Shown here: one piece after another, positions 1 through 5,817 of the stretch
Layout of the letters: each line of letters starts with the position of its first letter
How positions within the stretch are numbered: the first letter of the stretch is position 1
From: an uncultured bacterium
GTDB lineage: Bacteria > Bacillota > Clostridia > Lachnospirales > Lachnospiraceae
NCBI GenBank assembly: GCA_905214675.1
Contig: CAJMMS010000066.1
Span: 1-8,652, forward strand
DNA length: 8,652 nt
Direction of reading: 5' to 3'
The notes under the pieces: generated by a model
Database searches by the model: none
Told to the model about the DNA's origin: nothing
The model's input: only the letters and a program-made list of their open reading frames with translations
Translations under genes and position numbers: made by a program

Positions 1-144
1 GAAAAGATACCTCGTGGGAAACAGCGGGGCAAGTTCTTTTTCGGTTCCAAGATAGCAGCATTGAATTTCAGAAAACTCTTTATAGAAATAGAGGACAAAG
101 TTATTTATGGTTTTGATCCCAACATCAAAACTATTGTAGTATAA
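1..144 (+). CDS. Possible 3' end of a gene cut by the window edge (unrecognised)
   Basis: Frame 1 is open from the first base for 47 codons and ends at TAA (142-144). The tail reads ...EDKVIYGFDPNIKTIVV, which is protein-like, but I do not recognise a family. Frame 3 is also open over bases 3 to about 117 (peptide ending QSYLWF), so the true frame is not certain, and a frameshifted remnant is possible. An 8-bp inverted repeat, GTTTTGAT/ATCAAAAC (110-117 and 124-131), lies near the end. The distance of about 70 bp to the next start codon is compatible with a preceding gene on the same strand. No function can be assigned. Confidence 0.35.
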   Translation, partial: EKIPRGKQRGKFFFGSKIAALNFRKLFIEIEDKVIYGFDPNIKTIVV

Positions 145-202
145 CATAGAAAGAAAAACTTACGGTAAACGACGCAGATAAATCAATTTTTATATATTGT
201 AC

Positions 203-208
203 GAGGAG
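203..208 (+). promoter_or_regulatory. Ribosome binding site of the DUF1638 gene
   Basis: GAGGAG lies 7 nt before the ATG at 216. This supports that start over any internal methionine. Confidence 0.75.
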
Positions 209-215
209 CACGAAT

Positions 216-887
216 ATGGAAAAAGAAACCGTCATTTTGACTTGCAGTTCGCTGGAACGTTATGTGAAACGGGCACAGGAGAAGATGCATACCAATTATC
301 CGATTATAGTCATTGACCGGATCTATCACGTAGAGCCGGCGACTATGAAAACGGTGATTTGGCAGGAACTGGAAAAAAGAAAAAGGAAGCCGGATACGAT
401 TCTGGCTGCCATGGGATTTTGCGGAGGAGTTTGGGACCAGGTGCGGGCACAGGTAAGGACTGTGATTCCAAGAGTAGATGATTGTGTGTCCCTGCTTTTA
501 GCCACAGATGACCGGTACATCCCCAACTGCAAGGAGAGCGGGCATCTGTATCTTTATGAGGATGATCCTGAAAAATTTTCTGTGTTATCACTATTGAAAG
601 ATTATCGGAAAGCATCCAAGGAATTTCAGGGACTGGATGAAGAAACGTTGTTCCACATGTGGTTTGACCAGTATTATTTTCTGAATATCATTGATACAGG
701 GTATAATGATTGTTATGAACTTGCGTATGCGGAGCAGGCGCAGAAAAATGCAGATATGATTCATGCAGCGTTGGACTATGTGCAGGGAAGTAACCGAATC
801 CTGGAAAAACTGGTGTCGGGAGAATGGGATGAGCAGTTTCTGGTAGCTGAACCCGGGCATTTGATCCGGCATGGGGATTTTTTCTGA
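216..887 (+). CDS. DUF1638 domain protein
   Basis: The 223-residue product matches my memory of the DUF1638 family (PF07796): an N-terminal ILTCSSLE segment with Cys10, a GFCGG motif around residues 67-71 with Cys69, the IPRVDDCVSLLL stretch around residues 84-95 with Cys90, and a C-terminal FLVAEPG segment near 208-214. The repeated conserved cysteines and acidic residues suggest a metal- or corrinoid-related role. DUF1638 genes are often found beside corrinoid methyltransferase genes in methanogens and anaerobic bacteria, but no such gene is visible here, so the biochemical role stays unknown. There is no signal peptide or membrane segment, so it is probably cytoplasmic. The length is normal for the family. 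It appears to be monocistronic or the last gene of a unit that begins upstream, because a terminator-like hairpin follows at 906-926. Confidence 0.8.
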   Translation: MEKETVILTCSSLERYVKRAQEKMHTNYPIIVIDRIYHVEPATMKTVIWQELEKRKRKPDTILAAMGFCGGVWDQVRAQVRTVIPRVDDCVSLLLATDDRYIPNCKESGHLYLYEDDPEKFSVLSLLKDYRKASKEFQGLDEETLFHMWFDQYYFLNIIDTGYNDCYELAYAEQAQKNADMIHAALDYVQGSNRILEKLVSGEWDEQFLVAEPGHLIRHGDFF

Positions 888-905
888 GTGGAAAAGGATG
901 TTCCA

Positions 906-926
906 GCCCAGAGATCTGGCATTTTT
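906..926 (+). terminator. Probable intrinsic terminator after the DUF1638 gene
   Basis: Bases 906-920 form a short GC-rich hairpin (GCC with a bulged C and AG, paired to CTGGC around an AGAT loop), followed by ATTTTT at 921-926. It sits 18 nt after the stop codon. The stem is short, so termination may be partial. Confidence 0.45.
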
Positions 927-984
927 GGAAGGTCTTGTACTATTTTTATGTAAAATGAAAAGATGCTGAGAAATTAGTTTGGCA

Positions 985-1013
985 TTGACAGATCAGCAAA
1001 TCTGTGATATTGT
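985..1013 (+). promoter_or_regulatory. Sigma-A type promoter for the ABC-F transcript
   Basis: A perfect -35 TTGACA (985-990) is followed by a 17-nt spacer and a -10 TATTGT (1008-1013). A TG dinucleotide at 1005-1006 makes an extended -10. Transcription would begin near 1020 and give a leader of about 340 nt before the ABC-F start codon. The spacer contains an inverted repeat, annotated separately. Confidence 0.65.
988..1005. promoter_or_regulatory. Inverted repeat between the -35 and -10 elements (candidate operator)
   Basis: ACAGAT (988-993) and ATCTGT (1000-1005) are exact inverted copies separated by 6 bp. They lie in the spacer of the TTGACA promoter, where a bound repressor would block RNA polymerase. 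The regulator is not identifiable from this window. Confidence 0.35.
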
Positions 1014-1024
1014 CCAACTATGCA

Positions 1025-1051
1025 TAGAGCATATTTGAAAAATGCTTTTCG
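1025..1051 (+). repeat. Copy A of a 27-nt leader motif (TAGAGC...TTTGAAAAAT...)
   Basis: This stretch matches 4054-4080 at 21 of 27 positions. Shared blocks are TAGAGC, TTTGAAAAAT, TTT and CG. It lies just downstream of the promoter at 985-1013, so it would be at the start of the transcript. Its 3' part contributes to a hairpin (ATGCTTT 1042-1048 with AAAGCAT 1062-1068). Confidence 0.5.
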
Positions 1052-1088
1052 AAGACGCTTTAAAGCATGAATAGAAAAAAGAAAGAAC

Positions 1089-1100
1089 ATGAACGTGTAA
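1089..1100 (+). CDS. Candidate 3-codon leader ORF (MNV)
   Basis: ATG-AAC-GTG-TAA reads MNV and stop. The preceding purine-rich AGAAAGAAC gives only a weak ribosome binding site, so translation is doubtful. It is noted because 3-codon leader ORFs are known upstream of ABC-F genes, and because its stop codon lies one base before the Shine-Dalgarno sequence of the next small ORF. Confidence 0.25.
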   Translation: MNV

Positions 1101-1110
1101 AGGTGAGGGA

Positions 1111-1125
1111 ATGTATCTGAAATAA
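1111..1125 (+). CDS. Candidate 4-codon leader peptide ORF (MYLK)
   Basis: ATG-TAT-CTG-AAA-TAA encodes MYLK. A good Shine-Dalgarno sequence, AGGTGA (1101-1106), lies 4 nt before the ATG, which is the normal register for the GGTGA part of the anti-SD. A well-initiated four-codon ORF in the leader of an ABC-F gene fits a drug-sensing leader peptide: a ribosome stalled or slowed here would change folding of the RNA downstream. The function is inferred from position and from the known behaviour of other ABC-F leaders. Confidence 0.45.
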   Translation: MYLK

Positions 1126-1158
1126 TTTAAGCTGGAAAACACAATTGTATTTTGGTAA

Positions 1159-1182
1159 GACCTGTTTGAAACGGGTTATTTT
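1159..1182 (+). terminator. Hairpin after the leader ORF, possible early terminator
   Basis: Bases 1159-1166 pair with 1170-1177 (8 bp including two G-U pairs, with a 3-nt loop). TATTTTG follows. It starts 33 nt after the MYLK stop codon. The T-run is interrupted, so this is a weak terminator or simply a folding element of the leader. Confidence 0.3.
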
Positions 1183-1281
1183 GTGTACGCTTAAATTAGA
1201 TACTCAGACGATTCGTTATGTTCCGACACCAGTGCCATGCACGCTGTGTCTGTTTAGGATGCGGGTCTGTTTTGCGTACGC

Positions 1282-1299
1282 AAAGCGGGCTCGCTTTTT
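1282..1299 (+). terminator. Attenuator-like terminator in the ABC-F leader
   Basis: AAAGCG (1282-1287) pairs with CGCTTT (1292-1297) around a GGCT loop, and the T-run continues to 1299. A competing palindrome, TTTGCGTACGCAAA (1271-1284), uses bases 1282-1284 as its own 3' arm, so one structure should exclude part of the other. Its position 64 nt before the ABC-F start codon is typical of an attenuator. Confidence 0.45.
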
Positions 1300-1350
1300 A
1301 AATACTCTAGGCAGAATTTTTTATGCCGTGAGAAAAAGAAAAACAGGCAG

Positions 1351-1357
1351 AAGGGAG
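1351..1357 (+). promoter_or_regulatory. Ribosome binding site of the ABC-F gene
   Basis: AAGGGAG lies 5 nt before the ATG at 1363. It fixes the start and excludes the unsupported reading frame that runs through this region from 1145. Confidence 0.7.
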
Positions 1358-1362
1358 TTTTT

Positions 1363-2943
1363 ATGGCACAGATCAATGTCAGTAATCTAACCTTTGGGTA
1401 TGAAGGAAGTTATGATACAATCTTTGAAAATGTATCGTTTTCAATCGACACCAGCTGGAAGCTTGGTTTTGTGGGAAGAAACGGAAAGGGAAAGACAACG
1501 TTTCTTCAGTTACTCCTGGGAAAATACGAATACCAGGGAGCGATCACCCGCTCGGTTGTCTTCGATTATTTTCCGTATCCGGTGAAACAAAAAGATCTGG
1601 AACGGACAGCAGCGGAGCTGATGGAAGACTGGAAAGCGGGAGTAGAGAGCTGGAGAGTTCTTTGTGAATTGGAAAAACTGGATATGGACGCAGAACTTTT
1701 GTACAGACCATTTGGTACGTTAAGCTTTGGGGAGCGGACCAGGGTTATGCTTGCAGTCCTTTTTTCCGGTGAAAATGATTTTCTGCTGATCGATGAACCC
1801 ACCAACCATTTGGATCAGGACGCCAGAGAGATTATCAAAAAATATCTGGCGTCAAAAAAAGGATTTATTCTGGTATCCCACGACAGGGATCTGCTGGATG
1901 CCTGCATCGATCATGTGCTGGTTTTAAACCGGGCCTCGATCGAAGTACAGAGCGGCAATTTTTCCAGCTGGTGGGAAAACAAGGAAAAAGCAGATCATTT
2001 TGCCAGAATGGAACATGAAAAACGTGTAAAAGAAATTGGAAAACTAAAGGCAGCCGCCGACTGTTCTTCGCGCTGGGCAGAAAAAAATGAAAATACCAAG
2101 ATTGGATATGATCCAGCCAAAGAACATGACAGATCGATATCGACACGATCGTATATCGGAGCAAAGACGAAGAAAATGCAGTCGCGCGTCAAAGCGTACG
2201 AGGAGAGAATGGACCGGGAGATCGAGAAAAAGGAAGGGCTGTTAAAAGATATCGAAACGGTAAAAGATTTAAAGATTATGCCGCTTTCCCATTACAAAGA
2301 ACGGCTGATCGAATGCAGGGATTTTTCCTTAAAATATCGGGATGGAAAAGAACATGTGATCACCGGATTGAATTTTGAACTGAAACAAGGAGACCGTGTT
2401 TTTCTGAAAGGAAAAAATGGCTGTGGAAAATCCAGCCTGATCAAGTATATTCTGACGCAGAACCTGCAAAATTCTTCCAATGGCGGAATCGAAAAGCGGA
2501 AAATTACGATGTCCGGATGCGAAAATCTTTCCGGCGAAAATATAATGGCAACGGGTACCTGTTCGATTGCCTCAAATCTCGTCATTTCCTATATCAACCA
2601 GGATACCTCGCATCTGTCCGGAACACTGAAAGAATTTGCCAAAAAGCAGGAAATTGATGAGCCAATGCTCCTTTCCATGTTGCGCAGCCTGGATCTGGAC
2701 AGAGAACAGTTTGTAAAAAACATGGAGGAATTTTCCGAGGGACAGAAGAAAAAAGTATTGATTGCTGCCAGCCTTTTAACACCTGCGTATCTCTATCTGT
2801 GGGATGAACCGCTGAATTATATTGATGTATTTTCACGGATGCAGATTGAGAAACTGATTGCGCAGTTCCAGCCAACGATGCTGATCGTGGAGCATGATGC
2901 AAGGTTTGCCAAAAAGCTGGCAACGAAAGTGGTAGAGCTTTGA
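1363..2943 (+). CDS. ABC-F ribosomal protection protein, Lsa type
   Basis: The 526-residue protein has two ATP-binding domains and no membrane segment, as in the ABC-F family, which acts on ribosomes rather than in transport. Domain 1 has Walker A GRNGKGKTT (38-46), signature LSFGERTR (120-127), Walker B with DEPTNHLD (144-151) and switch His173. A charged, lysine/glutamate-rich inter-domain linker spans about 200-305. This is the segment that reaches toward the peptidyl transferase centre in antibiotic-resistance ABC-Fs. Domain 2 has Walker A GKNGCGKSS (350-358), signature FSEGQKKK (457-464), Walker B WDEPLNYID (480-488) and His511. The DEPLNYID variant is characteristic of the Lsa/Vga-like group that protects against lincosamides, streptogramin A and pleuromutilins. 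Substrate range cannot be read from sequence, and intrinsic clostridial relatives vary in phenotype. An extra stretch of roughly 25-30 residues (about 370-402) follows Walker A of domain 2. The gene is the only one between its own promoter and a strong terminator, and a long leader suggests drug-induced attenuation. Confidence 0.87.
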   Translation: MAQINVSNLTFGYEGSYDTIFENVSFSIDTSWKLGFVGRNGKGKTTFLQLLLGKYEYQGAITRSVVFDYFPYPVKQKDLERTAAELMEDWKAGVESWRVLCELEKLDMDAELLYRPFGTLSFGERTRVMLAVLFSGENDFLLIDEPTNHLDQDAREIIKKYLASKKGFILVSHDRDLLDACIDHVLVLNRASIEVQSGNFSSWWENKEKADHFARMEHEKRVKEIGKLKAAADCSSRWAEKNENTKIGYDPAKEHDRSISTRSYIGAKTKKMQSRVKAYEERMDREIEKKEGLLKDIETVKDLKIMPLSHYKERLIECRDFSLKYRDGKEHVITGLNFELKQGDRVFLKGKNGCGKSSLIKYILTQNLQNSSNGGIEKRKITMSGCENLSGENIMATGTCSIASNLVISYINQDTSHLSGTLKEFAKKQEIDEPMLLSMLRSLDLDREQFVKNMEEFSEGQKKKVLIAASLLTPAYLYLWDEPLNYIDVFSRMQIEKLIAQFQPTMLIVEHDARFAKKLATKVVEL

Positions 2944-2977
2944 CCAGAAGAATAAACGGAAAGGTTATGACTGAAAA

Positions 2978-3008
2978 AAAACGAGACTTCTTATGGAGGT
3001 CTCGTTTT
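2978..3008. terminator. Strong intrinsic terminator after the ABC-F gene
   Basis: Bases 2978-2990 pair with 2996-3008 (13 bp with one G-U pair) around a TTATG loop. The stem is flanked by an A-run on the left (from 2974) and ends in TTTT on the right, so it could work in both directions. It isolates the ABC-F transcript from the hydrolase pseudogene downstream. Confidence 0.8.
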
Positions 3009-3032
3009 GCTATGATTAAAAATAGTAAAAAA

Positions 3033-3038
3033 AGGAGG
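3033..3038 (+). promoter_or_regulatory. Ribosome binding site of the hydrolase pseudogene
   Basis: AGGAGG lies 10 nt before the ATG at 3049. It is strong and intact even though the gene body is broken. Confidence 0.65.
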
Positions 3039-3048
3039 AATTCACATT

Positions 3049-4001
3049 ATGACAAAAAGAAAAATAATGCTGATTACGGTTTGCTTTGCTATTTTTGCTA
3101 TATCGCTTCTGCTATCCAGACAGTTTTTTAAAAGCGCTGGAAAAAGGAATATGGATGTTCCGGCAGCGGGATCTGAACAGATAGAGGATTCAAAGGATAC
3201 AGAAGAAATGACAGAGCTGGAAGAAACAGAAAGAACAGCAGCATCAGAAGGGGCAGCAGAACCGGAAAAAGTGGAAAATGTTACCATAGGAAGTGAGAAA
3301 TACCGGGGATTTATCCTGGATTGTGTCCTGCATTCGGAGCAGGAGGGGGATATTCATTATAATGTATATATTCCGGATTCTTATGACGGAACAAAAGAAT
3401 ATGCATTATATGTAACACTGCCCGGCTATCAGGGACTGTACTTTCAAGGTGTGGGGGAAAATATCAGGACAGAGGATTTTGGTTTTGAGGCACAAAAATA
3501 CAATTCGGAGATAATTATCGTAGCACCGCAGTTAAATGACTGGGGTGAGACATCCGCGGATCAGGCAATCGAGCTGACGTAGTATCTTCTTGAGAATTAT
3601 AAGATCAATCCGGAAAAGTATATAGTAACGGCTATTCCGGCGGAGGAGAAACGCTGGCGCTGATCCTGGGAAAAAAGCCGGAACTGTTTACTGCAGCGCT
3701 CATGTGCAGCTCCAAATGGGATGGAGTATATGAACCGGTGACAGAGGCAAAAACACCGGTCTATTTTGTGATTGGCGAAAGTGATGAATATTATGGATCA
3801 GAACCGTTTAAAGAAGCGTATCAGATTTTATATGAGCTGTATGCAGAGCAGGGTTTAGCAAAATCCGAAATAGACAATTTGCTGGTACTGGATATAAAAG
3901 AGAAAAATTACTTTGCAGGAACGAAAGTGACTTATCAGCACGGAGGCGGTTATCTGTTCTGTCGGGATGAAAAAATTATGGGATGGCTGTTTGGACATTA
4001 A
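3049..4001 (+). pseudogene. Broken exported or membrane-anchored alpha/beta hydrolase (esterase/peptidase-like)
   Basis: Two lesions split a gene that would otherwise encode about 317 residues. The first is an in-frame TAG at 3580-3582 (after ...AIELT), with clearly homologous sequence continuing in the same frame (YLLENYKINPEK). The second is a one-base loss at about 3618-3620: restoring a base after AAG would give K-V-Y-S-N-G-Y-S-G-G-G-E. The N-terminus has a basic start and a hydrophobic segment at about residues 6-22 with no lipobox cysteine, so it is a signal peptide or anchor. An acidic linker of about 35 residues follows. The nucleophile elbow GYSGGG has its Ser at 3636-3638. The likely acid is Asp at 3783-3785 (in IGESDEYYG) and the likely catalytic His is at 3939-3941 (in YQHGGG). 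The whole triad therefore lies beyond both lesions, and no start codon in that frame precedes the Ser, so no active enzyme is expected. The substrate is unknown. Sequencing error is possible but would have to occur twice within about 40 bp. Confidence 0.75.
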
Positions 4002-4053
4002 GAGTCATGGAAAAATATATTGCAAAATTCCAAAGAAGTCTATAGTATGATAG

Positions 4054-4080
4054 TAGAGCGCGTTTGAAAAATCATTTCCG
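4054..4080 (+). repeat. Copy B of the 27-nt leader motif
   Basis: This is the counterpart of 1025-1051 (21 of 27 identical). It begins shortly after the TATAGTATGAT stretch (4041-4051), which resembles a -10 element, although no well-spaced -35 is visible (TTGCAA at 4020 is 15 or 20 nt away). It lies 86-112 bp before the MFS/spermidine-synthase-like gene. Confidence 0.5.
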
Positions 4081-4141
4081 CATTCTGTGCGTTCCATTTT
4101 GCGGTATGTTTCACTCTTTTGCCGGCATGATGGCAGCAAAA
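4078..4141 (+). other. Two hairpins in the spacer before the MFS/spermidine-synthase-like gene
   Basis: CCGCA (4078-4082) can pair with TGCGG (4100-4104), and TTTTGC (4117-4122) with GCAAAA (4136-4141). Neither is followed by a T-run on the plus strand, so they are not plus-strand terminators. They may belong to the same structured leader element as the repeat at 4054-4080. Confidence 0.35.
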
Positions 4142-4154
4142 AGATAAAATAAAA

Positions 4155-4160
4155 AAGGAG
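4155..4160 (+). promoter_or_regulatory. Ribosome binding site of the MFS/spermidine-synthase-like gene
   Basis: AAGGAG lies 5 nt before the ATG at 4166. Confidence 0.75.
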
Positions 4161-4165
4161 TCGAC

Positions 4166-5755
4166 ATGGAAAGAAAAAATCGTGGCATCTTAAAAAACAA
4201 GTTATTTTTGTATCTGACAGAATTTTTTTCCGGAATGTCTGTGATGGCGGTAGAACTTGGTGCGAGCAGGCTGCTTGCCCCGTATTTTAGTTCTTCACAG
4301 ATTGTATGGACGATCATCATCGGAACCATCATGATTGCTATGGCACTGGGAAATATCTATGGAGGCAGAACGGCGGACAAGCTCTATGGACGTATCATCG
4401 TAGCTGCTTTATGGATTGCGTTAATTCCCGTGGTCGGAAAATATATCATTGTTGGCATTTCTGCGGTTCTGATTTTTTCCGTAAATAACAATTTTCTGAT
4501 CCTGGCTGCGTTTGTGGCCTGTATGGTAATTTTTGTGTTCCCGTTATTTTTACTGGGTACGGTAACTCCGTCGCTGGTCAAATATTCGGTGAGCAATCTG
4601 GATGATAACGGAAAAACGGTGGGAACACTGGGAGCATTCAATACGATCGGCAGCATTATTGGTACCTTTGTGCCGACGTTTGTTACGATCCCTGCGGTTG
4701 GAACATCGATCACTTTTCTGATCTTTGCGGGAATTTTACTTGCGTTATCCATCGTGTATTTTGTGATGGAAAAAGCAGGGAAAAAGAAAGTGATTGCATC
4801 GGTACTTATTTTCGCGTTCTGCTGTGGAACAGGTTATTCCGATTCCTTCGCATTCTGGGAAAACAACCTGACATATGAGGGAGAGTCTGTATACAACTAT
4901 CTTCAGGTGTACGAAAATGATGAGAGAGTAGCATTGTCTACCAATGTTCTGTTTGGCGTACAGTCTGTCTATATGAAGCAGGATGAACTGACCGGAATGT
5001 ACTATGATTATGCGATGGCGGCGCCGCTTATGCTCAAAGACAAGCCGACAGATCAGATGGATGTGCTGATCCTTGGCATGGGTACGGGAACCTACGCCAC
5101 ACAGTGCAGGAAATATTTTGGGGACATGAATATCGAAGGCGTAGAAATTGATGAGAAGATCACGGATCTCTCTCGGAAATATTTCTCACTCTCAGAGGAT
5201 GTTCCGGTGACTACTTACGATGGAAGAGCGTTTTTAAACGCCTCGCAGAAAGCATATGATGTGATTATGGTTGATGCATATCAGGACATCACAATTCCAT
5301 TCCAGATGTCCTCGAAAGAGTTCTTTGCGCTGGTGAAATCGCATCTGAAGGACGATGGCGTCATGGTGGTAAATATGAATATGCGAGGAACGAAAGAGGG
5401 AAACATCAATCAGTACCTTTCAGATACGATTGGAAGTGTCTTTACTACCGAGGTTATCGTCGATGTGGCGGGATCATCCAACCGGGAACTCTTTGCGTCG
5501 GACGATCCGGACATCGGAAAGAATCTGACGAAGCATACAGGCGAACTTACAAATGCAAATCTGAAAAATATGATGCAGGAAGTTGCTTCAAATCTTACAG
5601 AATATCAAAAAGGAAATTATATCCTCACAGATGACCAGGCGCCGGTGGAACTGCTTGGCATGCAGGTGATCGATGAATTGATTAAAGATGAGGTCCAATA
5701 CTATAAAGATATCTATAAAGAACGGGGAATCAAAGGGTTGATGGAGTCTCTCTGA
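4166..5755 (+). CDS. Fused MFS-like membrane / spermidine-synthase-like protein
   Basis: The 529-residue product has an N-terminal membrane half (residues about 13-222) with roughly six or seven hydrophobic segments. The segment near 29-50 carries the pattern E-L-G-A-S-R-L-L-A-P-Y-F...W, typical of fused MFS/spermidine synthase proteins. The soluble C-terminal half has a Rossmann methyltransferase/aminopropyltransferase fold: glycine-rich LGMGTGT (303-309), the acidic VEID after strand 2 (326-329), YDGR (351-354) and VDAYQ (369-373), with Asp370 at the position of the catalytic Asp of spermidine synthase. The classic SpeE sequence DSTDP is not conserved here (DAYQDI), so aminopropyl transfer to putrescine is not assured. 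Proteins of this architecture are widespread but mostly uncharacterised. The product should sit in the cytoplasmic membrane with the enzyme half in the cytoplasm. It is in the same orientation as the two genes downstream, but a 144-bp gap separates it from the next. Confidence 0.82.
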   Translation: MERKNRGILKNKLFLYLTEFFSGMSVMAVELGASRLLAPYFSSSQIVWTIIIGTIMIAMALGNIYGGRTADKLYGRIIVAALWIALIPVVGKYIIVGISAVLIFSVNNNFLILAAFVACMVIFVFPLFLLGTVTPSLVKYSVSNLDDNGKTVGTLGAFNTIGSIIGTFVPTFVTIPAVGTSITFLIFAGILLALSIVYFVMEKAGKKKVIASVLIFAFCCGTGYSDSFAFWENNLTYEGESVYNYLQVYENDERVALSTNVLFGVQSVYMKQDELTGMYYDYAMAAPLMLKDKPTDQMDVLILGMGTGTYATQCRKYFGDMNIEGVEIDEKITDLSRKYFSLSEDVPVTTYDGRAFLNASQKAYDVIMVDAYQDITIPFQMSSKEFFALVKSHLKDDGVMVVNMNMRGTKEGNINQYLSDTIGSVFTTEVIVDVAGSSNRELFASDDPDIGKNLTKHTGELTNANLKNMMQEVASNLTEYQKGNYILTDDQAPVELLGMQVIDELIKDEVQYYKDIYKERGIKGLMESL

Positions 5756-5817
5756 TATTTGGGCGCAACATGGAAAAGCGTAAATCATGAAAATCTGGCT
5801 TGCGCTTACAAATGGGA

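Larger units (their letters stand above)
1020..1362 (+). promoter_or_regulatory. Long 5' leader of the ABC-F gene, likely attenuation region
   Basis: About 340 nt separate the predicted transcription start from the ABC-F start codon. The leader holds two very short ORFs (1089-1100 and 1111-1125) and hairpins at 1042-1068, 1159-1177, 1225-1250, 1271-1284 and 1282-1297. The last of these is followed by a T-run and looks like a terminator. The 1271-1284 hairpin (TTTGC/GCAAA) shares three bases with it, so the two could be mutually exclusive. ABC-F resistance genes in Firmicutes (for example lmo0919 of Listeria and vmlR of Bacillus) are known to use leader-ORF-coupled premature termination relieved by ribosome-targeting drugs. 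The layout here fits that scheme, but the switching mechanism is inference. The remainder of the 888-1362 spacer contains no other gene that I can support. Confidence 0.55.

Noticed and set aside
110..131. Dyad GTTTTGAT/ATCAAAAC resembling a CRISPR repeat or tracr-like hairpin
   Set aside because: It is a single copy with no spaced repeats and no cas gene nearby. It is too little to support a CRISPR feature.
1145..1390. 81-codon ORF through the ABC-F leader, starting at TTG
   Set aside because: It has no ribosome binding site, a highly basic and cysteine-rich composition, and runs past the ABC-F start codon over sequence that looks like RNA hairpins. It is most likely a spurious frame.
2940..3131. 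63-codon ORF overlapping the ABC-F stop and the hydrolase start
   Set aside because: It reads through the strong terminator hairpin and the hydrolase ribosome binding site. It has no good start signal of its own.
3580..3582. In-frame TAG read as pyrrolysine (DUF1638 can occur with methylamine systems)
   Set aside because: A second lesion, a frameshift about 35 bp downstream, makes a decoded TAG pointless. There is no pyl gene or methylamine methyltransferase in view.
4384..4752. 122-codon minus-strand ORF
   Set aside because: It is antisense to the membrane half of the MFS/spermidine-synthase-like gene, with no ribosome binding site or recognisable domain.
5763..5805. Terminator after the MFS/spermidine-synthase-like gene (GCGCAA/TTGCGC)
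   Set aside because: The stem is 6 bp with a 31-nt loop and no T-run, so it is unlikely to terminate transcription.
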